Positions 17,608 to 27,304 are shown, counted from the stretch's first letter. The stretch is 40,581 nt of DNA from Gracilaria caudata (GCA_030374735.1 JASCIV010000137.1:1-40581); one strand, 5' to 3'. Notes: generated by a model not told the origin, from the letters alone. Translations and numbers: made by a program.

Positions 17608-20600
17608 TCAAAGTTCCCTTGCCCTTGAAAGTCTTCTCGTATGTTGTAGAAAACTCTGCGCGATTTCTTGACCTTCATGCAGGGGTGGATCGCGCGAAAC
17701 CACATGTTTGGGAAACTTAATGTTCGCTTCGTTGCATGTTACCACAAATCCCGCCGTGACCTGGACCATAGTTCCCTCAGCAGTAGATAAAGCACTCTTA
17801 ACTTGGACGTTTGCCGTTTTGGACGATGCTTCATATATCATTCCGCTCAAAGCTTGATGCACTATGCTCCCCTCTTGAAGTGCAGTGGGGTCGGAGACAG
17901 TGATGGAATCCGCTGAAACGATGTGAAGCTTCTCGTATGCAACCGCAAAGGCCCTCGCAACGCACTCCATCGCCATGCGGTGCATTGAACACAAAACCTG
18001 TCCTCCATCAGAATGAGTTTCATGGCTTCCTTCAATATCACTAGCCAATGTTAGTTTTCCAGAAGAGTGATTCTCAGATAAACCTGATATTGACTCTTCT
18101 CCCACTTTAGAGTTCGGGCCAGTTTTGGCCGCCTTCTCCAAACACTTCAAAGCTGAGCCAACGAGCTGGTGGCTTGCTTTCGTCAATATTTTCAAAGGTT
18201 CTTGCTTGTTCTTAGAAATGAGCACGACAACCACTGGACCAAACGATCTTACACGCTTTCGTCCGCCAGTTGGCTCAGTTTCCCGAACATGAACCAGTAC
18301 ATACATGCATCGCTCTTCTACAAACGACAGCTTCCCACTCACTCTCAACATCACGTTCTTCTCCACGAGTTTAGATGTGGAAATGCTCGTCATTCCTGCT
18401 ACAGAACATTCACATTGGGAATGACGTCGAGCTACTTCACCCGCAAACAAGCAAACTGCATCAAGTACGCCTTCAAACCCAAGCAAATCAAAATCCACCA
18501 GCACCCCCTCTTTCAAATCCAAATCCACTTGATGGGAAGGCAAGGATTCGTGCGAACGTTCTGATTTGAATTTGGTGTTCATAGAGCTTTCTTCATCGTT
18601 AGAACTAGTATTTGCATCGTTCCGCGCACTATCTCCATGGGAATGAAGAATACCCCCTTCGGTTTCAGATAGCGTCTGCTCCTCTTTTGGATCTGCTTTG
18701 ACATCAACGAAGCCAGCGCCCCCAATCTTCGGTTGAGCACTCGGGAAATGCGTTACTGGCGAATCAAGAGTAGTGCTGTGCAAGTTAGCCTCAAGTTGTG
18801 CCCGAACTCGCTCATCAGCACGTGACGCAGTCAAAAGAGAAGATTTTGCTTCTTCGCTGTATCGTAAGAAAGCCTCTGAAGGAGCAAAGTCGTTCATTTG
18901 TGGCCCAGCGCAAAAAACTCGTTCGGAAAAGGTGTCTCGCCGCGGCATCCACTTCATGCTGTTGATTACTTCTGCCCTCTTCTCAGTGCTCCACCCAAAA
19001 TCAGCGCTGAAAACAGGTTCAGGCGGTAGATCAATCGCACTCCGGACTCTGTTTGTGTTAAAATCATTGGAAAGCACCGTAGCAGACATGTCTTCGGCGT
19101 CCTCCCGAGGCAAGTACAATTCCGTATGTTTTCGGTTCTGTGTCTGCTTGTCGATATCGTTGTGACTGTCCTCGTCTGATGGACTTGTACAGTCCTCATC
19201 AGGAACCTTTGTAGCAGTATCTTGAACGTCGTGAGGCGTGGCATCCGTAGCGTCTGTTGCCATATCCTGAGTTAGGTCTGTCACTTCATTCTCATTATCT
19301 ACATCATCGAAACTGAGCATGAAGCTGCCGTTTATATCTCCTACGTAGTCCATTACGGATGTTTCCATACATTCCACTCCGGTTCTTCGCTGGAGCTCTG
19401 CAACGAGGCTTTCATTATTCGATGGGAAACGATAATCGTTCCCAACGTTTGTTGCTGACTCTGTATTACCTTCTTCATCGAGAAAACGGAGCACAAGTGG
19501 AAGTCGATTCTTTTCGTGTAAAGGCTTGGATTTCATCCATCTTCTCCTTTTTGTATCTGAACCATTTCTGTCCTTTGCGCCGCAGCTTTTGCCAAGGAGG
19601 TCTCTGGCGATATTCTGAAGAATATCTAAACTCTCCGCTTTCGATCGTGTCGGACTATATCTCACCGTCACGACCACAACACGCACGTCCTCAACCCGCT
19701 GTACATCATCAACAATCACTTGAACCGTACCGGATGATTCTCTGTCTATTTTCCCCCATACGACTACCCTGGCATCGTTTTGCAGCACACATTGGGAATC
19801 CGGTTCGTCGCTCTCGCCGTTATTGTGTACGTTATCTCTGTGGCTAGAACGATCTATAATTTGTTCCACAAGTTCGTACTGTCCCGGAAACACGACGCCA
19901 CTCACACGACTCGTTGCGTCTTCTATCATCCATCTAGCCATTTTCCTTCCTTTTGCAGTAGTCAGTTTCTTGAGTTCAGCTACACAAGATAAAATCACAA
20001 CCTCAGCATCATCTGGAAGCGTAGATGCAACCGAATCAGCCCCCCCGGGGCCGTCTATCTCCAAAGCAGTTTCAGAAACTTCTCCAACAAGGAGGTCGAT
20101 GCGGGTGCATCCAAGAAAGTTCGAGACTTCCTGCATGTCCTCAAGAGGGTGACCTGAGGCGTAGAACCCTATGGATGCCTTTTCCCCAGAGAGTCGTTCA
20201 AGATCGGTGAAGTCTGGTTGTTCTTCGCTAGCTCGGGCCATATCAATTTCAGACTCCTCCCATGCCATTCTTTCCATCTCCCTAAGTTCTTGCATATCTT
20301 CCAGTGATTTCCCCTTGGTCTCCCACCGCTTTCTTTTGTCGCGCAGTTTGCGCCGCAGCGTCAAGAAACTTTCAAACTTGTTGAGGAGGATCTTGCGATT
20401 TGGATGAAGTTCGTCAAAGGCTCCAGCTTGAATGAGGGAAGCCATTGCTCGTTTGTTGAGCACACGCAAGTCAACTCGATTGATCAAATCCGCAATGCTT
20501 GCAAAGGACCCATGGGCATTCCTCTCATCAATAAGTGCCTGACCTACTGACGAACCGACTGTTTTCACAGCTTCAAAACCGAAGCGTACAACACTCATAT

Positions 20601-23307
20601 TGTCCTGTCGGTGAACAGTGAAACCAAGCTCTGAGCTGTTCACGGACGGCGGCAAAATGCGAACCCCGAGCATCCTTGCATCTGCTAAATAACGTACCAG
20701 CTTCTCCGACTGTTGCATGTTGGATGTCAAGATGGCCGCAGAATATTCAACTGGGTAGTTTGCCTTAAGAAAGGCTGTCTGATATGTCAGGTAGGCATAA
20801 GCAGTCGAATGGGACTTGTTGAAGCAGTACTCCGCAAACTTCACCATCATGTCAAATAACTTCTCAGATATGTCCTTTGTGATCCCTCGTTCTTCGGCAC
20901 CTTTCACGAACCTCGGCCGTTCTTTCTCCATGTCCTTCAACTTTTTCTTTCCCATAGCACGGCGCAGGATATCGGCTTGACCCAGGCTGTAGCCCGCAAG
21001 ATCTCGAGCGATGCGCATAATCTGTTCCTGATAGACCATGATACCATACGTCTCCTTGAGTATGGGCTCAAGTAGCGGATGATCGTATTCGATCGGTTCC
21101 AAACCGTGCTTTCGGCGAATGAATTTTGGAATTAGGCCAGCATCCAGAGGACCAGGTCGGTATAAAGCAAGAATCGAAGATATGTCTTCCAGGGAAGTGG
21201 GTCGAAGCTCTCGCACAATGTTTCTCATTCCAGAAGATGCGTCCAGTTGAAAGATGCCATCCAGTTCGCCCTCTGCTAGTAGTCTGTACGTATTCTCATC
21301 ATCAAGGGGAAGCGCATCCACAGAAAAGTCAAGTGCTTCGCCAATCCCCTGCTCGCGTCTACCTTGATTAATAAACTTCAGAGCTGTCTCTATCACGGAC
21401 AAATTCTTTAACCCAAGGAAGTCCATCTTCAACAAACCGACGGACTCGACATCTTCCATTGCATATTGTGTGATGGTTTCTCCGTGCTTCGCCTTTGTCA
21501 GCGGAACTATGTCCGTCAAAGGATTCGCCGATATCACCACACCGGCCGCATGAATGCCAAATGTCTTGTTCGTTCCTTCAATGCGCCGCGCTTTATCCAG
21601 CCACTCTCGATATTCTGGGCGGCCCTCTACTGCATTCTTGAAGTCCCGACTTGGTGGCTTGCTAGAAAGCATGTCCTTCAAAGTAGCTGGTTTCCCTCGA
21701 CTTACCGGAATCAGCTTAGCCAACCTGTCTGCGTCTTTGTACGACACATTATGTACCCGAGCAACATCTTTCAACACTGCCTTGCTCGTTAGTCGATTGA
21801 AAGTTATGATTTGCGCTACACGGCTTTGGCTGTATCGTTCGGTGACATACGCGATAACCTTCTCCCGTCCCTCGACTGAAAAGTCGGTGTCAATATCGGG
21901 CATACTCTTTCGCTCAATGTTGAGAAATCGCTCAAAAAGTAAGTTGAACGGAATTGGGTCCACATCCGTTATTCGCAGTGCGAATGCAACAAGCGACCCG
22001 GCTGCTGAACCTCGTCCAGGTCCAACTGGTATGTCCTGAGTCCTGGCGAAATGAATGTAATCCCAGACAACCAGGAAGTACGATGAGAAACCCATGCGAC
22101 GAATCATATCCAGTTCCAGGTCAAGACGGGCAATGTAAGTGCGCTCCGACCCTGCGGGGATCAAGCCCGACCTGATTCTTGCCTTCAAGCGTTCTTGAAG
22201 TCCCAACTGAGCAACGTGACGGAGGTAATCATCATGAGAACAACCAAATTTCTTTGGTATGGGAAAATCCGGGATTCGAGTTGCCCCGAACAGGTGATAC
22301 GTTTCAACTTTATCGGCAACCCGGAGTGTATTGTACAGAGCCTCATCAACTGCATGAAGAGGCAGATGATCGACGAAGCATTTTCGCATTTCATCTACAG
22401 ACTTGAAATACTCGGTGCCGGAATAGCGCAAACGGTTTTCATCGGCTAATTGTTTCCCTGTCTGAATGCATATAAGAGCATCATGAGCCTCGGCATCAAG
22501 ACAGCTTGTGAAATGACTGTCATTGGTAGCAATAACCTTTATCGAAAGCTCTTCAGACAGCTGAAGCATGACGGGGTTAACTTTCTTATCCTCCTCACTC
22601 CCGTGATCCTGTATCTCAAGGTAAAAGTCATCTCCAAACACATCACGAAACCAGCTAGCTATGGTCCGAGCCGAATCAATGTCGTCATTGAGAATCGCTT
22701 GGGCTATCTCTCCCCCGAGACAAGCGCTGGAGACTATTAGACCCTCACGGTATTGATATAATTGCGCCTTGTTTATGCATGGTCTCGCAAAGATACCCTT
22801 TCCCACCACGCCTTCTAGGTGCGCTAGAGTCGTAAGCTTGACCAAATTTCTGTACCCGACATCATTCTTTGCCAATACAATGAGATGGTAGCGCTTGGGA
22901 GCATTTCCATTCGGTTGCCCATCCGGGACATCATTAACAATATACATCTCATTGCCGATAATGGGCTTCACTTCGGTGTTCGCACATGCACGGACAAGTT
23001 GAACGGCACCGTACAGAACTCCATGATCCGTCAACGCCAACGCTGGAACGTCCAGTTCCGCAGCCCTTGCAACAAGCGATGGTAATTGACTAGCACCGTC
23101 TAACAAGGAGTAGTCAGAATGAACGTGAAGCGGGACATACTGTTCAGCGGGCAGAACATCAACACTGGCCGACTCAACAGAAGACTGCAGTTTGCAAACA
23201 ACTATTCCGCGCGGCAAGCGGGTAAAACGCGGTTCACGGGGCGAAGCGGATGCCGAGCGGGACGCCAACGGCAGCGGCGCGAGAAACGCAAAAGAGCGAG
23301 CGCCCAT
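17608..23307 (-). CDS. dnaE: DNA polymerase III alpha subunit (DnaE), plastid-targeted, fused to a C-terminal double hot-dog module
   Basis: Encodes 1899 aa in one open frame. Residues 1-50 are Ser/Ala/Arg-rich, like a transit peptide. The PHP domain has HVHSDYSLLDG (61-71), ALTDHG (91-96) and NDSHF (262-266), so its metal ligands look intact. The polymerase core has GPGRGSAAGSLVAF (429-442), PDIDTDF with D471 and D473, and the third catalytic Asp, D629, in KMDFLGLKNL. The tau/clamp-proximal region and OB fold (~1095-1200) complete a normal cyanobacterial-length DnaE by about 1240. AEYCFNKSHS (825-834) is contiguous. Residues ~1320-1600 are an acidic, Ser/Thr-rich linker. Two segments, ~1605-1705 and ~1785-1865, match the hot-dog fold of acyl-CoA thioesterases. 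Its likely role is plastid genome replication; the fused part has no assigned role. Confidence 0.93.
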   Translation of the reverse strand: MGARSFAFLAPLPLASRSASASPREPRFTRLPRGIVVCKLQSSVESASVDVLPAEQYVPLHVHSDYSLLDGASQLPSLVARAAELDVPALALTDHGVLYGAVQLVRACANTEVKPIIGNEMYIVNDVPDGQPNGNAPKRYHLIVLAKNDVGYRNLVKLTTLAHLEGVVGKGIFARPCINKAQLYQYREGLIVSSACLGGEIAQAILNDDIDSARTIASWFRDVFGDDFYLEIQDHGSEEDKKVNPVMLQLSEELSIKVIATNDSHFTSCLDAEAHDALICIQTGKQLADENRLRYSGTEYFKSVDEMRKCFVDHLPLHAVDEALYNTLRVADKVETYHLFGATRIPDFPIPKKFGCSHDDYLRHVAQLGLQERLKARIRSGLIPAGSERTYIARLDLELDMIRRMGFSSYFLVVWDYIHFARTQDIPVGPGRGSAAGSLVAFALRITDVDPIPFNLLFERFLNIERKSMPDIDTDFSVEGREKVIAYVTERYSQSRVAQIITFNRLTSKAVLKDVARVHNVSYKDADRLAKLIPVSRGKPATLKDMLSSKPPSRDFKNAVEGRPEYREWLDKARRIEGTNKTFGIHAAGVVISANPLTDIVPLTKAKHGETITQYAMEDVESVGLLKMDFLGLKNLSVIETALKFINQGRREQGIGEALDFSVDALPLDDENTYRLLAEGELDGIFQLDASSGMRNIVRELRPTSLEDISSILALYRPGPLDAGLIPKFIRRKHGLEPIEYDHPLLEPILKETYGIMVYQEQIMRIARDLAGYSLGQADILRRAMGKKKLKDMEKERPRFVKGAEERGITKDISEKLFDMMVKFAEYCFNKSHSTAYAYLTYQTAFLKANYPVEYSAAILTSNMQQSEKLVRYLADARMLGVRILPPSVNSSELGFTVHRQDNMSVVRFGFEAVKTVGSSVGQALIDERNAHGSFASIADLINRVDLRVLNKRAMASLIQAGAFDELHPNRKILLNKFESFLTLRRKLRDKRKRWETKGKSLEDMQELREMERMAWEESEIDMARASEEQPDFTDLERLSGEKASIGFYASGHPLEDMQEVSNFLGCTRIDLLVGEVSETALEIDGPGGADSVASTLPDDAEVVILSCVAELKKLTTAKGRKMARWMIEDATSRVSGVVFPGQYELVEQIIDRSSHRDNVHNNGESDEPDSQCVLQNDARVVVWGKIDRESSGTVQVIVDDVQRVEDVRVVVVTVRYSPTRSKAESLDILQNIARDLLGKSCGAKDRNGSDTKRRRWMKSKPLHEKNRLPLVLRFLDEEGNTESATNVGNDYRFPSNNESLVAELQRRTGVECMETSVMDYVGDINGSFMLSFDDVDNENEVTDLTQDMATDATDATPHDVQDTATKVPDEDCTSPSDEDSHNDIDKQTQNRKHTELYLPREDAEDMSATVLSNDFNTNRVRSAIDLPPEPVFSADFGWSTEKRAEVINSMKWMPRRDTFSERVFCAGPQMNDFAPSEAFLRYSEEAKSSLLTASRADERVRAQLEANLHSTTLDSPVTHFPSAQPKIGGAGFVDVKADPKEEQTLSETEGGILHSHGDSARNDANTSSNDEESSMNTKFKSERSHESLPSHQVDLDLKEGVLVDFDLLGFEGVLDAVCLFAGEVARRHSQCECSVAGMTSISTSKLVEKNVMLRVSGKLSFVEERCMYVLVHVRETEPTGGRKRVRSFGPVVVVLISKNKQEPLKILTKASHQLVGSALKCLEKAAKTGPNSKVGEESISGLSENHSSGKLTLASDIEGSHETHSDGGQVLCSMHRMAMECVARAFAVAYEKLHIVSADSITVSDPTALQEGSIVHQALSGMIYEASSKTANVQVKSALSTAEGTMVQVTAGFVVTCNEANIKFPKHVVSRDPPLHEGQEIAQSFLQHTRRLSRAREL
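17698..18510 (-). other. Double hot-dog (ACOT-like) region within the DnaE reading frame
   Basis: Covers residues 1600-1870 of the DnaE fusion. Hot-dog 1 reads G-V-L-D..., AGEVARRHS (1622-1630), then VSGKLSFVEERCMYV (1656-1670), and aligns by eye with the C-terminal hot-dog of ACOT7-type thioesterases (AG..AARH, then ISG...SM..V.V). Hot-dog 2 reads AFAVAYEKLHIVSADSI (1786-1802), then EGSIVHQALSGMIYEASS (1812-1829) and a VQV strand. In my alignment the acidic catalytic residue expected just before the AG of hot-dog 1 is replaced by Cys, so activity is doubtful. No stop or obvious intron separates this from the polymerase, but an internal start or a separate transcript cannot be excluded. Confidence 0.6.
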
Positions 23308-23660
23308 GAGAACAGAGGCGAAGTCCGGCCCGCGGTGTCAAACCGTGTCGTAAGGCTGCCTTCCAGCTTTCCCAACACGGACTTGGAAGGCTCAGTTGTT
23401 GGGCAGTTTGCTGTTTGTCGCCGTCCACGACGGATGTGGTGGGTGACCGCGCCGGAGCTCGTGCGGTGATCTGAATGAATGAAACGGTTGAGCAACGAGA
23501 TTCTACAATGCCGACATTGGGGCCCAGGAGCAGATTTTGTTGCAGATTTTTCACTTTTGAACCACTTGTGTTGGCGCTCATCAACGCGATGTTTGAAGGT
23601 CGGGGCCTCCGCGAAGATCACCATATCATTATGTCTCAGTAACGAGCGCCATCGTCCTTA
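23308..23660. promoter_or_regulatory. Divergent promoter region, DnaE / LSm6
   Basis: 353 bp between outward-pointing start codons of DnaE (minus) and LSm6 (plus). The DnaE-proximal half is GC-rich. No motif can be defended. Confidence 0.5.
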
Positions 23661-23945
23661 ATGGCTTCCTCTTCAACACCTGCCTCATCCAGCCGCCCGG
23701 TATCGGCTAGTCAGGGCCATGGAAGTACCCCCGCGGATTTCCTCAAAGCGGTTCTTGGGCGCCCTGTCGTAGTGAAGTTGAACACCTCCGTTGAGTACCG
23801 AGGAATTCTGGCCTGTTTGGACGGGTATATGAACATAGCACTGGAACAGACGGAGGAGTACGTCAATGGAGAGCTAAAGAACACGTTTGGTGATGCGTTT
23901 ATTCGCGGTAATAACGTCATGTACATCTCGGCAACGAAGACATGA
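23661..23945 (+). CDS. LSM6: U6 snRNA-associated Sm-like protein LSm6
   Basis: Encodes 94 aa. LSm6 is part of the LSm2-8 ring that binds the 3' end of U6 snRNA and of the LSm1-7 ring in mRNA decay. After a Ser/Pro-rich N-terminal tail (1-24), the Sm1 motif spans about 30-61 (FLKAVLGRPVVVKLN, then YRGILACLDGYMNIAL). The Sm2 motif is FIRGNNVMYIS (80-90), where IRG-N is the RNA-binding loop and is typical of LSm6. Size and motif order are complete. It sits between DnaE (divergent, 353 bp) and MutS2 (convergent, only 55 bp between stops). It is clear evidence that the surrounding bacterial-type genes lie in a eukaryotic nuclear genome. Confidence 0.95.
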   Translation: MASSSTPASSSRPVSASQGHGSTPADFLKAVLGRPVVVKLNTSVEYRGILACLDGYMNIALEQTEEYVNGELKNTFGDAFIRGNNVMYISATKT

Positions 23946-24000
23946 GGACATTTACAAATGCGTTGTCCGAAGAGAGTAAAACCCCCGTTTACATGACCTG

Positions 24001-26875
24001 TTACAGAAACGCTACCGTAACCCCTGTGCCGCCCTCCTCCTGCTCTGCGTACGATAGTCTTTCCACCAGTTCATGCTGTGACAAAAACTCTCTGATCCCA
24101 TCCCTCAGACGACCAGTTCCGTGTCCGTGTATAACCCACAACGTTCCCATCGCGAGCGCCTTGCTGATTGCCTGGTCCACCAAAGGCTGCGCCGAATCTA
24201 CTCTCTGCCCTCTAATATCAATTGTGTTGGCAGCCGTACGAACTCTGAGCTGCTTCTTGCTCGTTTCGCCCCCTCTTCTACGTTTTGAAGGTATATTTGA
24301 TTGATCGCTCTTTCTGTGATTCACCGATACAATTTCTTTGACCTTCACCTTTGCTCTCATAGCTCCAATCGCCACCATTAGTTCCTTCTTGCTCAGCTTT
24401 TCTACCACCTCTACCTCATTCACGCTGAGCCTTGGCACAGTCACCTTATCACCTTCCGTAATGTCATCCACATTGAATGGCCCTGTTCGCACCACTTGCG
24501 ATGAAGAAGCCTCAGAGCCCGGAACTTTCAGCTTCCCAAGCTTCTCAGAAGCACGTCCCGCAGCCTGTGCAGAACCCCCGCCTCTTTGCATCTCGCGAAT
24601 TACCTTAGCTATTTGTTGCTTCGCCAGCTTCACCTCCTCATTCATTGCGTTTTTCTGATCCTTTCTCAACTGTGCTTCATTCTCGCGAAGTCTACCGAGT
24701 CGGCTTTCCAGCTCAGAACGCATTGCGCTCGCTTCTCGCAACGCGCGTTCCGAATCCTCGCGCGCAGCTTCTGCAGCGTTCTTGTCTTGCTCAAGACTGT
24801 AAATCATCTTTTCGATGTCCACTCGCGTGCTTGACCCGTTCTCGTCATCAGCCCCGTTCAGCAGGAAACGCGCCTCCTCGATCACAGACGGTTCCATTCC
24901 GAGTCGTTCCGCGATCGCTAGCGCGTTCGACCTTCCCGGTATCCCCCACACCAATCGGTACGTCGGTACCATGTTCACATCGTCAAACTCCACGCTAGCA
25001 TTCTCGAAGAATCGCGCAGAGCTGTCCTTAGAATACTTCAAAGTCTTCAGTTCTCCATGATGTGTAGTAGCAAAAGTAAGTGCCGCTCGATTGCCAACGG
25101 CCAGGTGCCTCAGAATGGACATTCCCAACGCAGCCCCTTCAGCCGGATCCTACGTATGCACAAAAACGTTTGAGATAAACAATCAACAGTGAACGCAGGT
25201 TAGTCAAAGACGCCGTTTCCAAATCATTCTGCTTGTCGACCATTTGCAAAGACGGAAAAAGACAAGTACGTACCGTTCCAGATCCAATCTCGTCCAACAA
25301 AACCAGCGACTCAGACGTGCTTGCGGCGAGAATACGTTTGATTCTCTCGACGTGTCCCGAGAAAGTGGACAATGACTGTACAAGCGATTGATCATCACCA
25401 ATGTCGGCGAGCACGTTATCAAAGTACGGCAGATGCGCGCTCACCTCGTCCTCGTGTCCGCTCTTGTCCAAAACAGCCGGCACAAACATGCCCGCCTTCG
25501 CCATGAGCACCGACACGCCAAGCGTCTTCAAAGCCAGTGTCTTCCCTCCAGTATTCGGACCGGTAACACAGACGCATCGAACGTCGTGCGAGAGTTGGTA
25601 ATTTGTCGGTACGACCTCCCGCTTCCACAGCGGCTCTTCGTGTAGCGAAGATCCCCGCGAGGCGCCTTGTTGCTCTGCAGATTGAGTTCTCGTCATGGCG
25701 CGCCACGACAGTAGCGGATGACGCACGCCCAGCAAACGCAGCGGTTTGGTATCGTCAAACTGCACGTCCACGGCGCCCAGTTCATTGGAAGCATTTGCCT
25801 TTGCGGCGGCAACATCCAGTTGACAAATCACGTCACACAAGTGAGTAATGTCTTCTCGCAAAGGCGCCACCAACTCCGTAAGCTCCCTCAAAACCTTGTC
25901 AATTCTGGCCCGTTCCTTCGCTGCAAGCATGCGAAGTCGATCATTAAGATGACGCACTGCAGCAGGTTCCAGATACGTAGTACCACCCGACGCACTCACA
26001 TCATGCACGACGGCGCGTTTGAACAACGCCTTCCTCGGCGTCTTGACAGGAATGACAAAGCGATCGTAGCGCATTGTGACAAGACGTTCCTGGATAGCCT
26101 CCGCCTGAGCGCTCATGATTCGGTTCAATCGCTGATTAATATCGGAACTGGTGGCGCGAATATCAGCTCGAATCTGTCTCAGAGGCGGATCAAAAGTGTC
26201 CACGACCTGTGAAAACTCGTCAATGAGCTCATTAATCCTGCCATCCACCTGCGGATACGTTCGCACATCGCTAACCAATCTCTTCAAAACAAGCACTCGT
26301 TCATCCTGTTCAGCGTCTATAAAGCGTCGAATCCTTCGTGCAGCCGAAAGTGTATCCGCAATGTGTCTCAATTCCGCGGCGGTCAACAACACGCCCTTCT
26401 CCGCCCTCAACAAAACATCCGTCACATCCCGCACGCCCCCAAACTCCACCGCCTTCATCAGCGTGAAGCGCAAATAATGCATTGCTCTAGTAAGCGCCAA
26501 CACGCTCTCACTCTCCTCCCTCGACTGCGGAACACGCATACCAAGCGCGCCACAGAGCTGCCGTCGCGCCAGCTCGGTAGCAGCATGTCTCGCCACCTGC
26601 TCCGACAACGCCGGCCAATCCAACAGTCGCAACGTCTCCTCCGTCGGCGTCTCCCCCACAACACGCGAGTTGCCCGCGCTCGACGCCCTGTCCTCACCCA
26701 GCACCAACCCAGCGCGCGATACACGCGCCGTGCCAGCCGGCGTCGGCACCACCTGCGCGCGCACCGTCACGCCCGCGCAGCGCACGCGACGCGTCCCCCG
26801 CACCGACGCGCAACGCGCATCTGAAAAGCCGCGTCGCGGCAGCGCAACCGCCACAGCGAACGACGGCACACTCAT
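24001..26875 (-). CDS. MutS2 family protein with Smr domain, organelle-targeted; two exons
   Basis: Joins exon 1 (26875-25274) and exon 2 (25149-24001) into 916 aa. Residues 1-40 (from the ATG at 26875) are Arg/Ala-rich like a transit peptide. After the core and clamp region, the Walker A motif GPNTGGKT is at 439-446 and Walker B LVLLDEIGSGT at 524-534. Splicing then gives the family's D-P-A-E-G-A-A-L continuation, followed by TTHHGELK and NASVEFD. A coiled-coil clamp and a C-terminal Smr nuclease domain with IDIRG (844-848) and HGHGTGRL (875-882) complete the protein. Bacterial MutS2 suppresses recombination or resolves branched DNA and collided ribosomes; plant homologues are organellar. 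The frame extends upstream to a GTG only, so 26875 is the first ATG. Confidence 0.94.
25150..25273 (-). other. Spliceosomal intron in the MutS2 gene (124 bp, GT-AG)
   Basis: Begins GTACGT after the Thr codon ending the Walker B block and ends TACGTAG just before the Asp codon of DPAEGAA, which restores the family sequence exactly (phase 0). A GACTAAC word at 25205-25199, close to the TACTAAC branch-point consensus, lies about 50 nt from the 3' splice site. If retained, the frame reads through the intron and stops 11 bases into exon 2, giving a protein without the Smr domain. Confidence 0.93.
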
Positions 26876-27304
26876 GTTCAGCACCTGCGCGCACGCCACC
26901 GTCGTCCCTTCCCCCACCTCCCGCGCCGAATGATACGCGCCGAGAATTGCGCGCGATGCGCACGGCGCACCACCGCCACGGCGCGTTCAGCTCAGAGCGC
27001 CGCCACGCTCGGAAGCGCGTGGCTCACGATGCGTCGCTTCGCGCCACCAACCGACGCGCGCCATTGGCAGCGGCGCATAACTCGACGAAGGACGTGTCCA
27101 CGCGCGGACGGAGATTCGACGCGGTGGCCACGTGGGAGCGATACTCGCCAGTCAACCGAACGGCGTGCGCAAACGCATGCGAGCAACGACCCTGCGACGA
27201 GCTGAACGTGCAGCGCGAGCGACTGGCGGCGCGTTACAGACGTGCTTGCATCGGTTGTGCCGTTTTGTGTCGCTGCGAGTTGTGTGTGTGTGTGCAGAGG
27301 CGTG
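26876..27304. promoter_or_regulatory. Divergent promoter region, MutS2 / IspG
   Basis: 429 bp, GC-rich, between outward-pointing start codons. A (TG)7 microsatellite at 27281-27294 lies just upstream of the IspG ATG. Frames are open on both strands because of base composition, not coding. Confidence 0.5.

Noticed and set aside
25139..26917. MutS2 N-terminal half as a separate truncated gene starting at GTG
   Set aside because: Precise GT-AG splicing restores the conserved DPAEGAAL sequence and links it to the downstream half; the first ATG is at 26875, and the GTG start is not needed in a eukaryote.
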